Source: a virus. From it: a stretch of DNA of 31,047 bases. Positions within the stretch are counted from its first letter, which is position 1; every line of letters starts with the position of its first letter. The DNA lies in the IMG/VR virus record IMGVR_UViG_3300032278_000074, positions 1 through 31,047 of that record. One strand, given 5' to 3'. The translations under genes and the position numbers were made by a program. The notes beneath the pieces were generated by a model. It saw nothing but the letters and a program-made list of their open reading frames with translations. It had not been told where the DNA came from and searched no databases. This document shows positions 15,672 to 23,175 of this stretch, in pieces.

Positions 15672-16592
15672 ATGGCACAGCATGACATGGATTTGGCGAA
15701 CGCCGCTGGCGCAACTTTTAGGGCAGATTTAAATCTCGCCTTGGGCGCGATTGTGAGCACCCATTCAGGCGCAAGCGAACCCAGCACAAGATTTGCGAAC
15801 CAGTTTTGGGTCGATACTAGCAACAATTTATTGAAGTTAAGAAATGAGGATAACGATGCGTGGATCACCCTCTTTCAATTGAACCAATCCACCGATAAAG
15901 CTGAGTGTGATACGGACGTCGTGGATACAAACGCCATTCAAAACGATGCCGTGACAATTGACAAAATCGGAGCGGCGGCGGTTGATGCGACGGCCTTGGC
16001 TTCTAATGCCGTGACCTCTGCCAAAATTGCCGCTGGCGCGGTTTTAACCGCTGGTATAGCTGACTCACAAGTCACCACCGCCAAACTCGCTTCTGGCATA
16101 ACGACCATCGTCGGTGAAATCAGAATGTGGCCCACGGCCAGTGCGCCAACCGGCTGGCAATTATGCGACGGGACTGCACTAAACCGCACAAGTGAGTCCG
16201 CTTTGTTCGCTGTCATTTCAACCACATTTGGAACCGGCAACGGATCAACCACTTTTAACGTCCCCAATTTTCAAGGGCGTTTGCCCGTTGGTGTCGGAAC
16301 ATCAAGTGCTACAGGGGCGACGGCTTGGGCTTTGGCCGAGGCTGGCGGCGAGGAAACGCATGTTTTAACCACGGCTGAACTGGCCGCGCATACCCATGCA
16401 GAACTTTTCAATACGGGAACCGGGACCAACAATACCGGCGATTATTCCTACGGGCGGGGTGACGCTGGACAGAATGTTCGGGGAGATGCCACGAACGACA
16501 ATAGCACCGCCAGCAATCAATCAACGGGCGGCGGCAATGCTCACAATAATATGTCCCCAGTGTTGGGCATCAATTTCATCATTAAGAAGTAG
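15672..16592 (+). CDS. Tail collar-domain fibre protein
   Basis: Protein of 306 aa. Residues 1-65 are an N-terminal module (ANAAGATFRADLNLALGAIV through DNDAWITLF) shared with the next gene and probably used to attach to the tail. The middle carries DAVTIDKIGAAAVDATAL-type repeats with alternating NAVTSAKIAAGAV, as in many fibre shafts. Residues ~150-220 form a phage tail collar domain: GEIRMWPTASAPTGWQLCDG, LFAVISTTFGTGNGSTTFNV and PNFQGRLPVGVG. The His/Gly/Asn-rich C terminus (TAELAAHTH, GGGNAHNNMSPVLGINFIIK) is the usual collar end. It is probably a side or tip fibre involved in host contact. Confidence 0.88.
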   Translation: MAQHDMDLANAAGATFRADLNLALGAIVSTHSGASEPSTRFANQFWVDTSNNLLKLRNEDNDAWITLFQLNQSTDKAECDTDVVDTNAIQNDAVTIDKIGAAAVDATALASNAVTSAKIAAGAVLTAGIADSQVTTAKLASGITTIVGEIRMWPTASAPTGWQLCDGTALNRTSESALFAVISTTFGTGNGSTTFNVPNFQGRLPVGVGTSSATGATAWALAEAGGEETHVLTTAELAAHTHAELFNTGTGTNNTGDYSYGRGDAGQNVRGDATNDNSTASNQSTGGGNAHNNMSPVLGINFIIKK

Positions 16593-16601
16593 GATTTTCG
16601 C

Positions 16602-18974
16602 ATGGCCAACCATGATTATGTAGTCAGCAACGGTACAGGCGCGGCTGTTAGAAGTGATTTGAATCTGCTTTTTCAAGCCGTAGGCACTTCCAATTCTGGC
16701 AACTCTGCCCCCTCCACAATCGTGGGTGCGGGGATGCAGTGGTGGGACTCAAACGGCAACACTCTTTATATACGGAACACGGCAAATGATGCGTGGATCG
16801 CCATTGCTGGGGCCTCTGTCGTTTCTACCGGCAAGATCGAACCCGGTGGAGATACAGCCGCTTCAGATAATGCGGCTATCGGATATACCTCTGCGGAGGG
16901 ACTTATCTTAACTGGTCAAGGTTCTACCAGCGATATCACTGTAAAGAACGATGCAGATGCTACCGTATTTACAATTCCCACTGGCACAGATGACATTCTA
17001 TTTCCAGATAATGCAAAGACAATGTGGGGTACTGGTTCTGATTTAACAGTTCATTGGGATGGAACTGATGGTCATATTGCCGTTGCCGGTACACTTAATA
17101 TTGACGGGTCAGGAGAAACCCTCGCTAAATTTATTGATGATGGTGCCGTAGAGCTTTATCACAATGGTACTAAAATGTTTGCGACAGATGCATTTGGATG
17201 TCAAATTCCTGTAGATGGAAGATTACGACTTGGTGCTTCGCAAGATTTACAGATTTATCACGATGGGACCGATAGCCGGATCGATGATTCTGGCACTGGC
17301 GACTTGATTCTTCGTGCTGCCAGCAATTTAAAGATCGAAAAATACACTGGCGAAACTATGGCCGTTTTTGCCAATGATGGTGCTGTCACTCTCTATTATG
17401 ACAATGCCGCAAAACTAGCCACTACATCAGGCGGCATTACTGTCACAGGGGCGATTACTGGCACATTAGCGACAGCGGCACAAACAAATATCACTTCATT
17501 AGGCACACTCTCCGCACTGACAGTTTCTGGACTTACCACTTCAGGCACGATTAAAGCAACCTCCAGAATGTTTGTTGGAGATATAGCAACTTCAGTGTCT
17601 GTATCTGAGGGTCAACAGAACTGGACTCAGTCGCACGATGCTTCAAATCGTGGTGGAGCCACTTGGTTCAGTACACATAACAGCGCGGGTGGTGCGGAAA
17701 CTGTATTTGCCAAAGGCCGTTCGGGGTCCATCGGGTCGTACACAATCGCGGCGAGTGGAGATACGATTGGAAGTTTAACTTGGTGTGGCGACGACGGCAC
17801 GAATATGAATACGGTTGCGGCAAGAATAATTGGTTCGGTGGATGGGACGCCCGGTGAAAACGACATGCCGGGGAGACTCACATTTTGGACAACGGCTGAT
17901 GGTGCGGCTTCTGCAACTGAACATGTCAGGCTAACGCAAGCGGGAAACCTTGCTATTGGAGCGACCTCCGCATCAACGAAATTAGCCGTTACAGGAACGG
18001 GGCTTGTTACTGGTGATTTTAATTTAGGGTCTGTTGGAGCATCAGGGGGAACTCGCGGAAATTTGGCTTTCGGTGGTGAAAGCGGTGTTGCCGATGGATT
18101 CACAATCGACAACGAAACAGGGAATTACCTTCGCTTCAAAGCCACATCCACGGCATCGGCTTATATGGTTATGAGTAATGTTGGTAAGCTCGGTTTGGGG
18201 ACAACGGCCCCAGAGCATTTGATTGATGTTCAAAATACGGCAAATGATTGCACCATAATGATGGGCAAAGCTGGGGTCACTGACGGGATTTTAGGAACCA
18301 AGGAATCAATGCACTTCATTATTGACTACGATAATAATCAGGCCGATAGGTTTTTTGCTTGGGACTGCAATGGATATGGTTCCACCCAATTAATGAAGTT
18401 AACCGAAGCGGGTGTACTATCTTTACCAGACAACGGCAAGTTTACCGCCGGTACTGGCAGCGACTTTAATATTTACCATGACGGTTCGAATAGCTACATC
18501 GATAATTCCACTGGTATTCTTCTTGTGCGGACTTCGGGGACGAAAAACGCATTGGTAGGGTTGCCGGATTCTTCGATTATTTTGTACCATGACGGCAATA
18601 CGAAACTAACAACAACGTCAACCGGTGTTACTGTAACGGGTCGAGCAATCGTCCCGCAGATCGGAACTCAGACTGCGATTTCTTTAGGCGATGATGCCGT
18701 CACATCTTTCACGCCTCCGATTCAATATGGCTTTGTCCTCATCCACAGCATTTCTACAGACTTTGCGATTGTTGCTTTTGATGCTTCGACAGGCACGGCG
18801 GAAACCACAGTCCACACAAATTCATCGGGGCGTGTGGCCGTTACCACGGGAATTTTGAGTGGAACCACGGGAACGGATGGAAAATTGAATTTCTCCGCTC
18901 ATACGAATGGAACCCTATACATCGAGAATAGAATGGGCGGAGGCACGGAAATCGGATACACGGTCATCGGTTAG
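16602..18974 (+). CDS. Long tail fibre with YHDG repeats
   Basis: Protein of 790 aa whose first ~65 residues match the N-terminal module of the preceding collar protein (RSDLNLLFQAVGTSNSGNSA, NTANDAWIAIA). Then come beta-helical type repeats built on an xLxIYHDGTxSxIDxS core and an 'LYYDNAAKLATTSGGITVTG'-like end. Copies start at about residues 146, 213 and 620. The middle (~340-600) is Gly/Ser/Thr-rich without the repeat. The last ~130 residues form a different strand-rich tip. Similar repeats are common in fibres of marine phages. Receptor binding is the likely role. The DNA of ~16.85-17.6 kb uses visibly different, A/T-ending codons from its flanks, suggesting acquired modules. Confidence 0.85.
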   Translation: MANHDYVVSNGTGAAVRSDLNLLFQAVGTSNSGNSAPSTIVGAGMQWWDSNGNTLYIRNTANDAWIAIAGASVVSTGKIEPGGDTAASDNAAIGYTSAEGLILTGQGSTSDITVKNDADATVFTIPTGTDDILFPDNAKTMWGTGSDLTVHWDGTDGHIAVAGTLNIDGSGETLAKFIDDGAVELYHNGTKMFATDAFGCQIPVDGRLRLGASQDLQIYHDGTDSRIDDSGTGDLILRAASNLKIEKYTGETMAVFANDGAVTLYYDNAAKLATTSGGITVTGAITGTLATAAQTNITSLGTLSALTVSGLTTSGTIKATSRMFVGDIATSVSVSEGQQNWTQSHDASNRGGATWFSTHNSAGGAETVFAKGRSGSIGSYTIAASGDTIGSLTWCGDDGTNMNTVAARIIGSVDGTPGENDMPGRLTFWTTADGAASATEHVRLTQAGNLAIGATSASTKLAVTGTGLVTGDFNLGSVGASGGTRGNLAFGGESGVADGFTIDNETGNYLRFKATSTASAYMVMSNVGKLGLGTTAPEHLIDVQNTANDCTIMMGKAGVTDGILGTKESMHFIIDYDNNQADRFFAWDCNGYGSTQLMKLTEAGVLSLPDNGKFTAGTGSDFNIYHDGSNSYIDNSTGILLVRTSGTKNALVGLPDSSIILYHDGNTKLTTTSTGVTVTGRAIVPQIGTQTAISLGDDAVTSFTPPIQYGFVLIHSISTDFAIVAFDASTGTAETTVHTNSSGRVAVTTGILSGTTGTDGKLNFSAHTNGTLYIENRMGGGTEIGYTVIG

Positions 18975-18984
18975 GAGAATTTTT

Positions 18985-19287
18985 ATGCCAGAAATTAAAG
19001 AGTTTTTAAGCAAAGACGGTCAAAACTACGACGACGAAGGTGACCCCGTTAAAAACAATTATCTCGTTGATGGAAAACGTTGGATAATTGGTGACCACCA
19101 AACCATCGAGGAAGCCTTGGACGATGTGCTGGTCAATGTGCCAGAGCCGAAATACCGAAAAGACAGGCGTAACGAATATCCGCCGATTGGCGATCAACTT
19201 GATGCGCTTTGGAAAGGCGACACCGCCGCTGATGCGATGCGGGAAGTTATTGAAGCTGTGAAAACCAAATATCCCAAGGAGGGTTAA
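18985..19287 (+). CDS. Fibre-associated small protein with YPPIGDQLDALWK motif
   Basis: Protein of 100 aa directly after the long fibre. The C-terminal half has RRNEYPPIGDQLDALWKG followed by a helix ending AVKTKYPKEG. This 'YP-I-DQLD-LWK ... KYPK' pattern recurs in small proteins next to tail fibre genes of many phages (XkdW-like) and is suspected to help fibre assembly. The N-terminal half (NNYLVDGKRWIIGDHQTIEE) may be a second small domain. ATG 18985 has GGAG 6-8 nt upstream, so the longer ORF from 18907, inside the fibre gene, is not used. Confidence 0.75.
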   Translation: MPEIKEFLSKDGQNYDDEGDPVKNNYLVDGKRWIIGDHQTIEEALDDVLVNVPEPKYRKDRRNEYPPIGDQLDALWKGDTAADAMREVIEAVKTKYPKEG

Positions 19288-19293
19288 TTTACA

Positions 19294-19632
19294 ATGACTG
19301 AATTTGCGATGAATTACGAAAACATCGAGGCGCAAAAAGTGGATGGGGACTTGGTAAATGTATGCAAAGTAGTGCATTGGCGATACGTTGCCGTTGATGC
19401 TGAGAAAAATGAAAGTTCCAATGCTTATGGCTCTGTCGCATTAGGCGATCCAGACCCTGAAAAGTTTGTTGATTTTGACAAGCTCAAAAAAGCGGATGTT
19501 GAAAAGTGGGTGTGGGCCGTTTTAAAAACACAAGAAACCACCAAAGAAAAAATGAAGGAAGCACTTCAAGCCCAAATTGACAAACAAGCCAATCCGCCAA
19601 CTGAAAACAAGCTCCCCGCTGGTTGGAAATAA
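19294..19632 (+). CDS. Conserved small protein downstream of fibres, unknown
   Basis: Protein of 112 aa with strong AAGGAGGG upstream. The core VVHWRYVAVDAEKNESSNAY, GSVALGDPDPEKFVDF and helix LKKADVEKWVWAVLKTQE resemble small proteins often found after fibre genes in marine tailed phages, with a charged helical tail QAQIDKQ. Function is unknown; a fibre-tip or assembly role is possible from position. The stop overlaps the next ATG (TAATG). Confidence 0.7.
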   Translation: MTEFAMNYENIEAQKVDGDLVNVCKVVHWRYVAVDAEKNESSNAYGSVALGDPDPEKFVDFDKLKKADVEKWVWAVLKTQETTKEKMKEALQAQIDKQANPPTENKLPAGWK

Positions 19633-19925
19633 TGTTTCGCACCCTTGCGCTTGTGGCCGCTTTTATAGCGGCTTTTTTTACGACCGGGTTATCCGCGCAA
19701 GGGGTTCCATGCGGCCCGAAGGACCCGTCACATAATCTCCTTGAATTACACAACGAAACCCCGCTTGTGGTTGCGATGACAAGTCGAAACGCATTAATGA
19801 CGGTTTATGCCTCTCCAAAAGGTTCTTGGAGCCTGATAGTTTTTTTACCCAGTCAGAACATATTTTGTATGATAGACAATGGCGAACAGATAGAAATCAT
19901 TCCCTCGAAATCAAAAAAAAAATGA
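19632..19925 (+). CDS. Small secreted protein at head of lysis block
   Basis: Protein of 97 aa with a clear signal peptide (LALVAAFIAAFFTTGLSAQG, likely cleavage after SAQ). The mature part is ~74 aa with two cysteines, one in GVPCGPK and one in NIFCMIDNG, plausibly a disulphide in the periplasm. It also has a strand motif PKGSWSLIVFLPSQ and a basic end. Similar secreted proteins occur in phages and bacteria without known function. Being first in the lysis block, it could act on the envelope or exclude superinfecting phage; neither is shown. ATG 19632 overlaps the prior stop. Confidence 0.65.
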   Translation: MFRTLALVAAFIAAFFTTGLSAQGVPCGPKDPSHNLLELHNETPLVVAMTSRNALMTVYASPKGSWSLIVFLPSQNIFCMIDNGEQIEIIPSKSKKK

Positions 19926-19940
19926 AGGTTTGCTAGTCCG

Positions 19941-20165
19941 ATGGCTAAAGTATCCCCGACCCAATTGGCAACAGAAGCCCTTTCTAAGCTGGCGGAGCAT
20001 GAAAAAACGTGTGGCCTCCGATGGAAAGAAGCGACTTTGGAACTCAAACAAATCAACAAAACGGTCAACGCTCACGCCGCCCGGTGGGAAAGATTGAGTT
20101 GGATGGTTATTTCTGTGGTTTGTTCAGGTGTTTTTTTAACTATTGTTAAAAGCTGGTTTTTTTAA
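19941..20165 (+). CDS. Small membrane protein, XhlA-like (lysis block)
   Basis: Protein of 74 aa. An N-terminal amphipathic/coiled region (ALSKLAEHEKTCGLRWKEAT, LELKQINKTVNAHAARWERL) is followed by one transmembrane segment near the C terminus (WMVISVVCSGVFLTIVKSWF). This is the topology of XhlA/hemolysin-type accessory proteins that partner holins. GAAGG lies ~13-17 nt upstream and the gene abuts the holin gene. The sequence gives topology only; the family is inferred. Confidence 0.6.
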   Translation: MAKVSPTQLATEALSKLAEHEKTCGLRWKEATLELKQINKTVNAHAARWERLSWMVISVVCSGVFLTIVKSWFF

Positions 20166-20567
20166 ATGCTGGGAATTTTGAACGCAATTTTGCCACTTGC
20201 TGGCGAGGTTTTGGACAGGGTGATACCTGACAAGGCGGCGAACGAGAAAGCCAAGCTGGAACTTGAAGCGACCCTTGCCACCGCCGCAATGAAGGGCCAG
20301 CTAGGGCAACTGGAAATCAATAAGGTCGAAGCGGCGCATAGGTCTCTTTGGACGTCCGGTTGGCGACCTAGTGTTGGTTGGTGCTGTAGCCTCGCTCTAT
20401 TTTTCCATTTTATTGTCGCGCCGATTGTGCAGTGGTCGGGTGGTTTGTGGGGTTTTAATTTACCATTGCCGAATTTCGACATGGATGCCCTTTTGTATGT
20501 TCTTGGTTCACTGCTCGGCGTAGCTGGTTTGCGGACCTATGAAAAACAAAGGGGATTGACACGTTGA
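20166..20567 (+). CDS. Holin, GTA-type three-transmembrane
   Basis: Protein of 133 aa resembling the 'holin of 3TMs, for gene-transfer release' family. It has an N-terminal hydrophobic stretch ILNAILPLAGEVLDRVIPD, KAANEKAKLELEATLATAAM, a glutamine-rich linker and EAAHRSLWTSGWRPSVGWCC. Two further membrane segments follow (SLALFFHFIVAPIVQW and ALLYVLGSLLGVAGLRTYEK). The EAxHxSLxxxGWRP motif is diagnostic. It would permeabilise the inner membrane so the endolysin, which lacks a signal peptide, can reach the wall. It follows the XhlA-like gene without a gap. Confidence 0.88.
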   Translation: MLGILNAILPLAGEVLDRVIPDKAANEKAKLELEATLATAAMKGQLGQLEINKVEAAHRSLWTSGWRPSVGWCCSLALFFHFIVAPIVQWSGGLWGFNLPLPNFDMDALLYVLGSLLGVAGLRTYEKQRGLTR

Positions 20568-20662
20568 GACAGTTGAGTAAACGGGTTTTTCAAGGTTACA
20601 TTTTGTGGTCAATTTGTGTCGATTTAGTGCTTTTGTTTGGTATTTTGTGGTTAATTTTTTAA
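20564..20662 (+). CDS. 32-aa single-pass membrane protein between holin and endolysin
   Basis: Short ORF with a TTG start overlapping the holin stop (TTGA) and AAGGGG about 10 nt upstream. A basic N terminus (RQLSKRVFQGY) is followed by one strongly hydrophobic segment (WSICVDLVLLFGILWLIF) to the end. It could be an antiholin or a minimal membrane partner. It is not recognised as a spanin, having no lipobox or periplasmic domain. Size and unusual start make it tentative. Confidence 0.5.
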   Translation: MRQLSKRVFQGYILWSICVDLVLLFGILWLIF

Positions 20663-20678
20663 CAAAAAAAGGCCGGAA

Positions 20679-21095
20679 ATGAATATTGAATTATGTATGG
20701 AAGACTTGCGGAGGGAAGAAGGATATTCCCGCTGGTGTTATTACGACAGCGTCGGGGCGCACACGGTCGGGCATGGTAGGAATATTTCTAAAGGGGGAAT
20801 TGGAATTAGTGAAGGCGAGGCGGATTTCTTACTGAAAAATGATGTTTTGAGAAGCCTGAAAGAATGTGAAAAGTTCAGTTGGTTTAATGAATTAAATAAC
20901 ACCCGGAAAAGCGTTCTTGTTCAATTATGTTTTCAATTAGGATATCCGAAACTTACAAATTTCACAAAAATGTTGACCTTTATCTCACAACAAAATTTCA
21001 ACGAAGCGGCTGAAGAATTATTCCCCAACTCGAAGTTCGCGATCCAGTGTCCGGCACGGGCGAAGCGGTTAGCGGAACAAATTAAAAAGGGTTAA
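20679..21095 (+). CDS. Endolysin, T4-lysozyme-type (GH24) muramidase
   Basis: Protein of 138 aa that cuts the glycan strands of peptidoglycan. The catalytic triad of T4 lysozyme (E11-D20-T26) is kept with identical spacing as E14, D23 and T29 in REEGYSRWCYYDSVGAHTVG. The C-terminal half has SVLVQLCFQLGYPKLTNFTK, equivalent to the usual 'NMxFQLG...F.kml' region. There is no signal peptide or SAR segment, so it depends on the holin. ATG 20679 has AAGG upstream. Confidence 0.92.
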   Translation: MNIELCMEDLRREEGYSRWCYYDSVGAHTVGHGRNISKGGIGISEGEADFLLKNDVLRSLKECEKFSWFNELNNTRKSVLVQLCFQLGYPKLTNFTKMLTFISQQNFNEAAEELFPNSKFAIQCPARAKRLAEQIKKG

Positions 21096-21100
21096 ATATT

Positions 21101-22138
21101 ATGGCAACGCCGCCTTTAAGCCCCGAATTAATGGCGGAAGCCCTTGCCGCCCTGAAAGAATATAAAACAATGACCGAAGCGGCGAAAGCCCTTGGCATAA
21201 ATCGAAGCACATTTTCCCATCGTTTGCATGTGGCCAAAAACAGCGCGGAAATTCAAACGCCTGACGACGTAGAAATGCCTGAATTTGTCAGTATGAATGA
21301 AGATTTAACCGCCGCTGAAATTCTGGGCCATATGAAAAAAATCACCGCCCGAAAAAGGGCTTATGAAAAATCCCAACAATGGTTCCCCATAAGGATCAAA
21401 ACCGATAATCCCGTCGGGTTAGCTGTGGTCGGGGACCCTCATTTGGGGGTCCATTGTAATCACGAATTACTCGAACACGATGTCCATATTTTAGCGGAAA
21501 CGCCCGGAATAATGAGCGTGAACATAGGAGACACGACTGATAATTGGGGAAGATTAATACATTTGTATGCGGATCAGGATATTTCGAAAAAATCCGAAAG
21601 GACATTGGCCCGGTGGTTCTTGGCGGAAAGCGGTATTAAATGGCTGTTATGGCTGTTCGGAAACCACGACCAGATGCACAGTGAATTCGCGACATTTTTA
21701 AAAACCATTTCGGCCCATCAAATCCCGATGGTTGATTGGCGAGCTAAATTTGTTTTAAATTTTCCAAGCTCAAAAATTCGCTGTGATTTCGCCCATAACC
21801 ATAAAGGAACGAGTATTTACAATCCCCTTCATGGTCAGAAAAGGGCCGCTTTATGGGATGAAAATGCAGACGTTTACTGCGCTGGACATCATCATAACTG
21901 GTCATTAACACATGAAGAGCTTCAGGACGGGCGTGTGGTCTGGATGGCCCGTGCAAGAGGTTATAAATATTATGGCGACGAATATGCGCTCCGTGGGGGT
22001 TTTAAAAATCACCAGTTCGGGGCCACGATTTTATTTGTGATTGATCCCAAATCAAACAAACCCACGACACGTATTCAAGCCTTTGCGGACTTGGAGGAAG
22101 GCGCGGAATACCTGAAATGGAAGCGTCGGAATTTGTGA
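21101..22138 (+). CDS. HTH-metallophosphoesterase
   Basis: Protein of 345 aa. Residues ~10-48 form a helix-turn-helix (MTEAAKALGINRSTFSHRLH). Residues ~105-330 are a calcineurin-like metallophosphoesterase with all metal motifs: GDPHLG (D112, H114), NIGDTTDNW (D144), FGNHD (N188, H189), AHNH (~231-234) and AGHHHNW (~261-267). Phage proteins of this type are probable phosphodiesterases or nucleases; the substrate is unknown, though the HTH points to DNA. It is the last late-strand gene before the terminator at 22.17 kb, next to the convergent recombination operon. Confidence 0.85.
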   Translation: MATPPLSPELMAEALAALKEYKTMTEAAKALGINRSTFSHRLHVAKNSAEIQTPDDVEMPEFVSMNEDLTAAEILGHMKKITARKRAYEKSQQWFPIRIKTDNPVGLAVVGDPHLGVHCNHELLEHDVHILAETPGIMSVNIGDTTDNWGRLIHLYADQDISKKSERTLARWFLAESGIKWLLWLFGNHDQMHSEFATFLKTISAHQIPMVDWRAKFVLNFPSSKIRCDFAHNHKGTSIYNPLHGQKRAALWDENADVYCAGHHHNWSLTHEELQDGRVVWMARARGYKYYGDEYALRGGFKNHQFGATILFVIDPKSNKPTTRIQAFADLEEGAEYLKWKRRNL

Positions 22139-22168
22139 TTTGTGCACAGATTAGAATGATAAAATTTA

Positions 22169-22195
22169 GGGGGCGTTTGCCCCCCTTTTTTTTTT
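22169..22195 (+). terminator. Strong intrinsic terminator at convergent operon ends
   Basis: Perfect 6-bp GC stem GGGGGC/GCCCCC (22169-22174 with 22179-22184), tetraloop GTTT, one extra C and a run of ten T. It ends the plus-strand late operon 30 nt after the metallophosphoesterase stop. The minus-strand operon stops at 22197, so the hairpin probably works from both sides, though the reverse tail (TAAATTTT) is less U-rich. Confidence 0.9.
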
Positions 22196-22196
22196 G

Positions 22197-22721
22197 TTAA
22201 AAAATGGGTTTTCCCCCAATATCAACGGCAACCGACTCTTTGTTTTCGTTGTCTTCGCTGGTTGATAAAAATTGCCCTTGTTGCGGATGCCGGGAATTCT
22301 CTTCAACCCTGTCCATTCGTTCTGTAAGTTTGTTTAAAGCATCCATGATTCCACGTTCCATTCCACCCAAAGCCAACGGTTTTTTATTAGCTGATTTGGA
22401 AGCGATTAAACGGCCAAAATTAGACTTGCGGATCAACTGAACGCTGGAAATTTCACTTCCTGTCGCTTTGGCTATTTTCGAGTCATTCCAGCCGTTAATG
22501 TAAACCACCATATTTTTATCGATTTTTAACAAGGCTTCATCAACCCATTTTTGGTCTAAAGGTACGCCTGAAAACGTCTTGTCATTTTCGGAATAAACTC
22601 TTTTATAAAAGTCGCTTACTAATTCACACACCGTATTCGAATTCAGCGACTCTGTGTTCTCTTTTAACAACTGAATAATAAAAAGTGCTTTCAATTTTGT
22701 TTCGCTGGGGGCTTTGTTCAT
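22197..22721 (-). CDS. Unknown protein, end of leftward operon
   Basis: Protein of 174 aa, not recognised. The N-terminal ~100 residues are helical (KLKALFIIQLLKENTESLNS, CELVSDFYKRVYSENDKTFS) and contain WNDSKIAKATGSEISSVQLI, which resembles a helix-turn-helix. A helix IMDALNKLTERMDRVEEN and a Gln/Ser/Glu-rich tail follow. A DNA-binding accessory role is possible. ATG 22721 is preferred to GTG 22733 because GAGG precedes it. It is the last gene of the leftward unit. Confidence 0.7.
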   Translation of the reverse strand: MNKAPSETKLKALFIIQLLKENTESLNSNTVCELVSDFYKRVYSENDKTFSGVPLDQKWVDEALLKIDKNMVVYINGWNDSKIAKATGSEISSVQLIRKSNFGRLIASKSANKKPLALGGMERGIMDALNKLTERMDRVEENSRHPQQGQFLSTSEDNENKESVAVDIGGKPIF

Positions 22722-22729
22722 TGCATACC

Positions 22730-22978
22730 TCACTTTGAATATTTCTTAAAAAATGGAACCCTTTTTTCTTTTTTGGGCGTGGGTTCCACACCACCCGCCG
22801 CCAATATAATTTTATTTTTTTCAAGGATTGGCGAACCCATCTCGGAAACAACGTCGAGAATCCTCTGTGCCAGCCACAGAAGCTCTATTTGGCTCCGCTG
22901 GTCTGTGTATGTCTCTTCCCCGACCCGTGCGTGTAGATGGCCGTCTGTGGCCCAAACGCTTAATCGATCTGTTGACAA
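22730..22978 (-). CDS. Unknown 82-aa protein
   Basis: Small protein with a TTG start (GAGG about 10 nt upstream) overlapping the end of the HTH gene by 19 nt. The N-terminal part has SVWATDGHLHARVGEETYTD, then a helix RSQIELLWLAQRILDVVSEM and a Lys-rich C terminus KKEKRVPFFKKYSK. Not recognised. The stop lies just upstream of the next gene's ribosome-binding site. Confidence 0.6.
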   Translation of the reverse strand: MSTDRLSVWATDGHLHARVGEETYTDQRSQIELLWLAQRILDVVSEMGSPILEKNKIILAAGGVEPTPKKEKRVPFFKKYSK

Positions 22979-23175
22979 AATCTTAAAACCTCGGCGCGTG
23001 GAAAATAATGTCGTTTCCCCGTGCGTTTGCTTTTTAAATAGCCCGTTTCGATCAACCGATAGATTCGCTGGCGCTTGCTTTCTTTTGTGCTTTTATCGTC
23101 GCCCCAAATTCGTTCCGCGCATTGGTCGATATTATAGAGAAGTGGTTCATTTAGTTCAGAATGGAATTTCGTCAT
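22960..23175 (-). CDS. Small DNA-binding protein, excisionase/MerR-like HTH
   Basis: Protein of 71 aa. The segment SKRQRIYRLIETGYLKSKRT, then GKRHYFPRAEVLRFCQQ, has the 'R-IYR-I--G-L-----G-R-YFP--EVLRF' layout of excisionase, AlpA and MerR-type winged helices. The first ATG (23175) lies inside the last codons of the SSB-like gene, a 20-nt overlap. It may be an architectural protein for recombination or a regulator; with no integrase in the window, a true excisionase role is doubtful. Confidence 0.72.
   Translation of the reverse strand: MTKFHSELNEPLLYNIDQCAERIWGDDKSTKESKRQRIYRLIETGYLKSKRTGKRHYFPRAEVLRFCQQID

Noticed and set aside
17627-18112. 161-aa minus-strand ORF within the long fibre
   Set aside because: Pro/Val-rich shadow of the Gly/Thr-rich fibre frame, without ribosome-binding site or recognisable motif; other long antisense ORFs (849, 9022, 9853, 15938) were left out for the same reason.
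19911-19925. Run of A at the end of the secreted protein gene as a frameshift site
   Set aside because: Both alternative frames stop within a few codons and give nothing recognisable.
20762-22200. Second promoter/operator copies of AGTAAC-N5-GTTACT elsewhere
   Set aside because: Apart from 25570 and 27556 only single half-sites were seen, which are expected by chance.
22960-23175. True excisionase
   Set aside because: The fold pattern fits, but there is no integrase or att site in the window, so only an HTH DNA-binding protein is claimed.
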